Below, piece by piece: positions 5,669-7,370 of a stretch of DNA of 7,370 nt. This stretch comes from DASUSH01 sp050996575 (GTDB taxonomy: Bacteria > Actinomycetota > Thermoleophilia > Solirubrobacterales > 70-9). The stretch lies in assembly GCA_050996575.1 (NCBI GenBank), contig JBPCRS010000150.1:1-7370 (forward strand), written 5' to 3'. The number at the start of each line of letters is the position of its first letter. The stretch's first letter is position 1. The notes below the pieces were generated by a model that saw only the letters and a program-made list of their open reading frames with translations, ran no database searches and was not told where the DNA came from. The translations under genes and the position numbers were made by a program.

Positions 5669-5970
5669 TCTGGCGGTGCGTCGAGAAGCTCCAGGCGCTC
5701 GGCGAGCCCGGTCACCTCGAGCAGCCGGTCGACCGCGCTGTTGCCCTTGACGATCGCGAAGCTGCGGCCGTTGCTCTCGGCATCGCGGTGGGCGCTGAGC
5801 AGGACGCGGACCCCGCTCGAGTCCATGAAGGTGACCTCGCGGAGGTCGATCACGATCCGCGCGGGTGACCCTCCGGCCGCGTCCAAGATCCGGCGCTCGG
5901 CCTCGGGTGCGGTCGAGAGATCGATCTCGCCCTCGAGCGCGACAACGACAGTTTCACCCGGCCCGTTCAC
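5665..5970 (-). CDS. STAS-domain anti-anti-sigma factor (SpoIIAA/RsbV-like)
   Basis: 101 residues, a single STAS domain. Proteins of this type bind an anti-sigma kinase and free its sigma factor; the kinase switches them off by phosphorylating a serine. The motif FMDSSGVRVLL (48-58) carries the expected phosphoacceptor, Ser51, after Asp50, like Ser58 of B. subtilis SpoIIAA. The start of the domain (VVALEGEIDLSTAPE) and its end (LLEVTGLAERLELLDAPPD) are also typical. GTG 5970 is chosen because no other start lies upstream in frame within the gap. There is no Shine-Dalgarno; GATACT ends 8 nt upstream and could be a weak -10. The gene lies 43 bp after menD on the same strand and its end faces that of menF 6 bp away. 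No anti-sigma kinase or sigma gene is in the window, so the partner is unknown. Confidence 0.93.
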   Translation of the reverse strand: MNGPGETVVVALEGEIDLSTAPEAERRILDAAGGSPARIVIDLREVTFMDSSGVRVLLSAHRDAESNGRSFAIVKGNSAVDRLLEVTGLAERLELLDAPPD

Positions 5971-6013
5971 TGCGCGCCAGTATCGCTGACCCCGTCGACG
6001 ATCGTCCCCTCGG

Positions 6014-7370
6014 TCACTCGCGGAAATCGCCTTTGCGCAGCTCGACTGCGACGCGGTCGGCGATCCGGCGGTGCAGCTCGACGTTGCCGCGCCGCGCGGT
6101 CCTGACCTCGATCAGCCCACTGCCGGCTTCAGCCGCGCCCTCGAGTTCGTCGATGCCCTCGACCAGCCTGTGCTCGAGGCCGTAGAGCGCGGCGAGGCGG
6201 GCGGGCTCGATCCCCGACGGCGTGCCGAAGAGAGCCTCGAACTCGCCGCGCTCGACCAGCTCGGCCGGGGGCAGGAACTCGAAGATCCCGCCGCCGTCGT
6301 TGTTGATCACGACGACTCGGACGGGCGCTTCGGCCGCTGCGACGGCCGCGAGGCCGGCGGCATCGTGGACGAGGCCGAGGTCGCCGGTGACGATCCAGGT
6401 CGGGCGCCCGCCGGCGACCGCCGCTCCGGCGCCCGATGAGACGAGGCCGTCGATCCCGTTCGCGCCCCTGTTGCAGAGAAACGTCACCTTTGCCGGCGCG
6501 GAGGCGACGAACGCCTCGTGGTCGCGGATCGGCATGCTCGAGGCGACGTAGACCACGTCACCGTCGGCATAGAGCTTCCCGAGACGGGCGTGGACGGCGG
6601 GCTCGCTCGGGCCGTCGAAGTCCTCGATCCCGGCTGCGATCGCGCCTGCCGCGAGCTCACCGGCACGGAGCCAGCCGGCTGTCCAGTGCAGTGCGTCTCG
6701 GTTCGTGCCCGCCGAGCCGATCCGTGAGCCGAGGCCGGCAACAACGGCGGCCGGGTCGGCGCGGATGATCTCCTCGGCGCGCCTGGTCGGCTCGTTCCAG
6801 CCGTGCGCTGCGAGCACGATCTGCTCCGGCCCGCGCTCGCCAATCCAGTGCCGCAGCGGTTTCGAGGTCGGCATGTCGCCGACGCGGATGACGAGATCGG
6901 GGGCGAGGGCCTCCGGATGCGCTCTGGCAATCGCGTCGTAGGCCCAGACGACGCGCGAGCGGTCGTGGCCACCGAGGCGGACCTGCGATGTCGGTTCGGC
7001 GAGGATCGGATAGCCCGACTTCGCGGCGAGCGCCGATAGCGGCCCGGCGAGCCGCGGGTCGGTCTGTCGCCCGGCGAGGATCAGGCCGCGGGGCGAGGAG
7101 GCGATTCTCTCGGCGAGGCGATCGAGCACGGACGAGGCGGCGCCTCGCGGAGTGGGGGAGACCGAAGTCAGCGGTCCCGGCTTACGTCCCTGCAGGGCGA
7201 GCGCGGTCGTCGCGCTCACCGCCTCGCGGTCGGGGCTCGGCGCGAGCGGCTCGCGCCAGGGCACGTTGAGATGCACCGGGCCCGGCCTCGGATCGCCGCC
7301 GGCGGAGGCGAAGGCGCGGCAGGCGAACGAGCGGAAATAGAGCAGCCCCTCGTCCTCCGCGTCGTGCGTC
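6014..7370 (-). CDS. menD: SEPHCHC synthase MenD (N-terminal part beyond the right edge)
   Basis: MenD is the ThDP-dependent enzyme that adds the succinyl semialdehyde unit of 2-oxoglutarate to isochorismate, giving 2-succinyl-5-enolpyruvyl-6-hydroxy-3-cyclohexene-1-carboxylate. The frame is open from 7369 to the stop at 6016-6014, 451 codons. MenD proteins are about 550 residues, so roughly 100-130 N-terminal residues, including the catalytic glutamate, lie outside. An internal ATG at 7276 is not the start: the 31 codons before it read as MenD (LLYFRSFACRAF... PRPGPVHLNVPWREPL). Near the C-terminal domain, CNRGANGIDGLVSSGAG is the MenD signature. GDLGL at about 6385 followed by INNDGGGIFEFLP at about 6300 forms the ThDP-binding GD...NN motif. 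MenD supplies the step after MenF, whose gene converges on it. It probably shares a transcript with the downstream STAS gene. The family is the same superfamily as IlvB, but the motifs separate the two clearly. Confidence 0.96.
   Translation of the reverse strand, partial: THDAEDEGLLYFRSFACRAFASAGGDPRPGPVHLNVPWREPLAPSPDREAVSATTALALQGRKPGPLTSVSPTPRGAASSVLDRLAERIASSPRGLILAGRQTDPRLAGPLSALAAKSGYPILAEPTSQVRLGGHDRSRVVWAYDAIARAHPEALAPDLVIRVGDMPTSKPLRHWIGERGPEQIVLAAHGWNEPTRRAEEIIRADPAAVVAGLGSRIGSAGTNRDALHWTAGWLRAGELAAGAIAAGIEDFDGPSEPAVHARLGKLYADGDVVYVASSMPIRDHEAFVASAPAKVTFLCNRGANGIDGLVSSGAGAAVAGGRPTWIVTGDLGLVHDAAGLAAVAAAEAPVRVVVINNDGGGIFEFLPPAELVERGEFEALFGTPSGIEPARLAALYGLEHRLVEGIDELEGAAEAGSGLIEVRTARRGNVELHRRIADRVAVELRKGDFRE

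Noticed and set aside
1..7370. tRNA, rRNA, CRISPR arrays, riboswitches or IS-type inverted repeats
   Set aside because: No cloverleaf, spaced repeats, aptamer-like leader or transposase was found on reading both strands. The longest stretch without an established gene is 161-379, which holds the divergent promoters and the ilvB fragment.

Overview
The window is GC-rich DNA, and its gene set points to an actinobacterium. A deep-branching lineage such as Thermoleophilia/Solirubrobacterales is my best guess. The supports are menaquinone genes, several starts that look leaderless (a TAnnnT box 6-10 nt before the start codon and no Shine-Dalgarno), an AbiEi-like/DUF559 protein of a kind common in such genomes, and a secreted repeat-type protein start at the left edge. 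The lineage is inferred from these features; no marker gene was compared.

Layout. The left edge holds the 5' end of an exported protein gene on the minus strand (2-160). A 73-bp divergent spacer follows, then a 49-codon reading frame (234-383). Its first 18 codons copy the start of the acetolactate synthase gene ilvB; its tail is unrelated. That frame overlaps by 4 nt a TetR-family regulator (380-1009). Next comes a 303-residue protein with an AbiEi-like winged-helix N-terminus and a DUF559 (PD-(D/E)XK-like) C-terminus (1066-1977). The true ilvB (1991-3670) and ilvN (3670-4221) follow as a coupled pair encoding acetolactate synthase, the first common step of branched-chain amino acid synthesis. 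menF (4243-5658, isochorismate synthase) comes next. Convergent to it on the minus strand are a STAS anti-anti-sigma protein gene (5665-5970) and menD (6014 to the right edge, lacking its N-terminal part). MenF and MenD catalyse successive steps of menaquinone synthesis: chorismate to isochorismate, then isochorismate to SEPHCHC.

The main point of interest is the left 2 kb. A 70-nt segment spanning the presumed ilvB -10 box, the start codon and the first codons occurs twice, at 217-286 and 1974-2043. The copies are exactly 1757 bp apart and 63 of 70 positions match. All four coding-region differences are synonymous. The repeat brackets the tetR + DUF559 pair, and the stop codon of the DUF559 gene lies inside the right copy. 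This looks like the footprint of an insertion or recombination event at the 5' end of ilvB that kept ilvB and its promoter intact and left a displaced ilvB start behind. The rest of the window (ilvBN, menF, menD) is ordinary core metabolism, apart from the unusual neighbours, a STAS gene between menF and menD, and a 14-bp palindrome containing both convergent stop codons.
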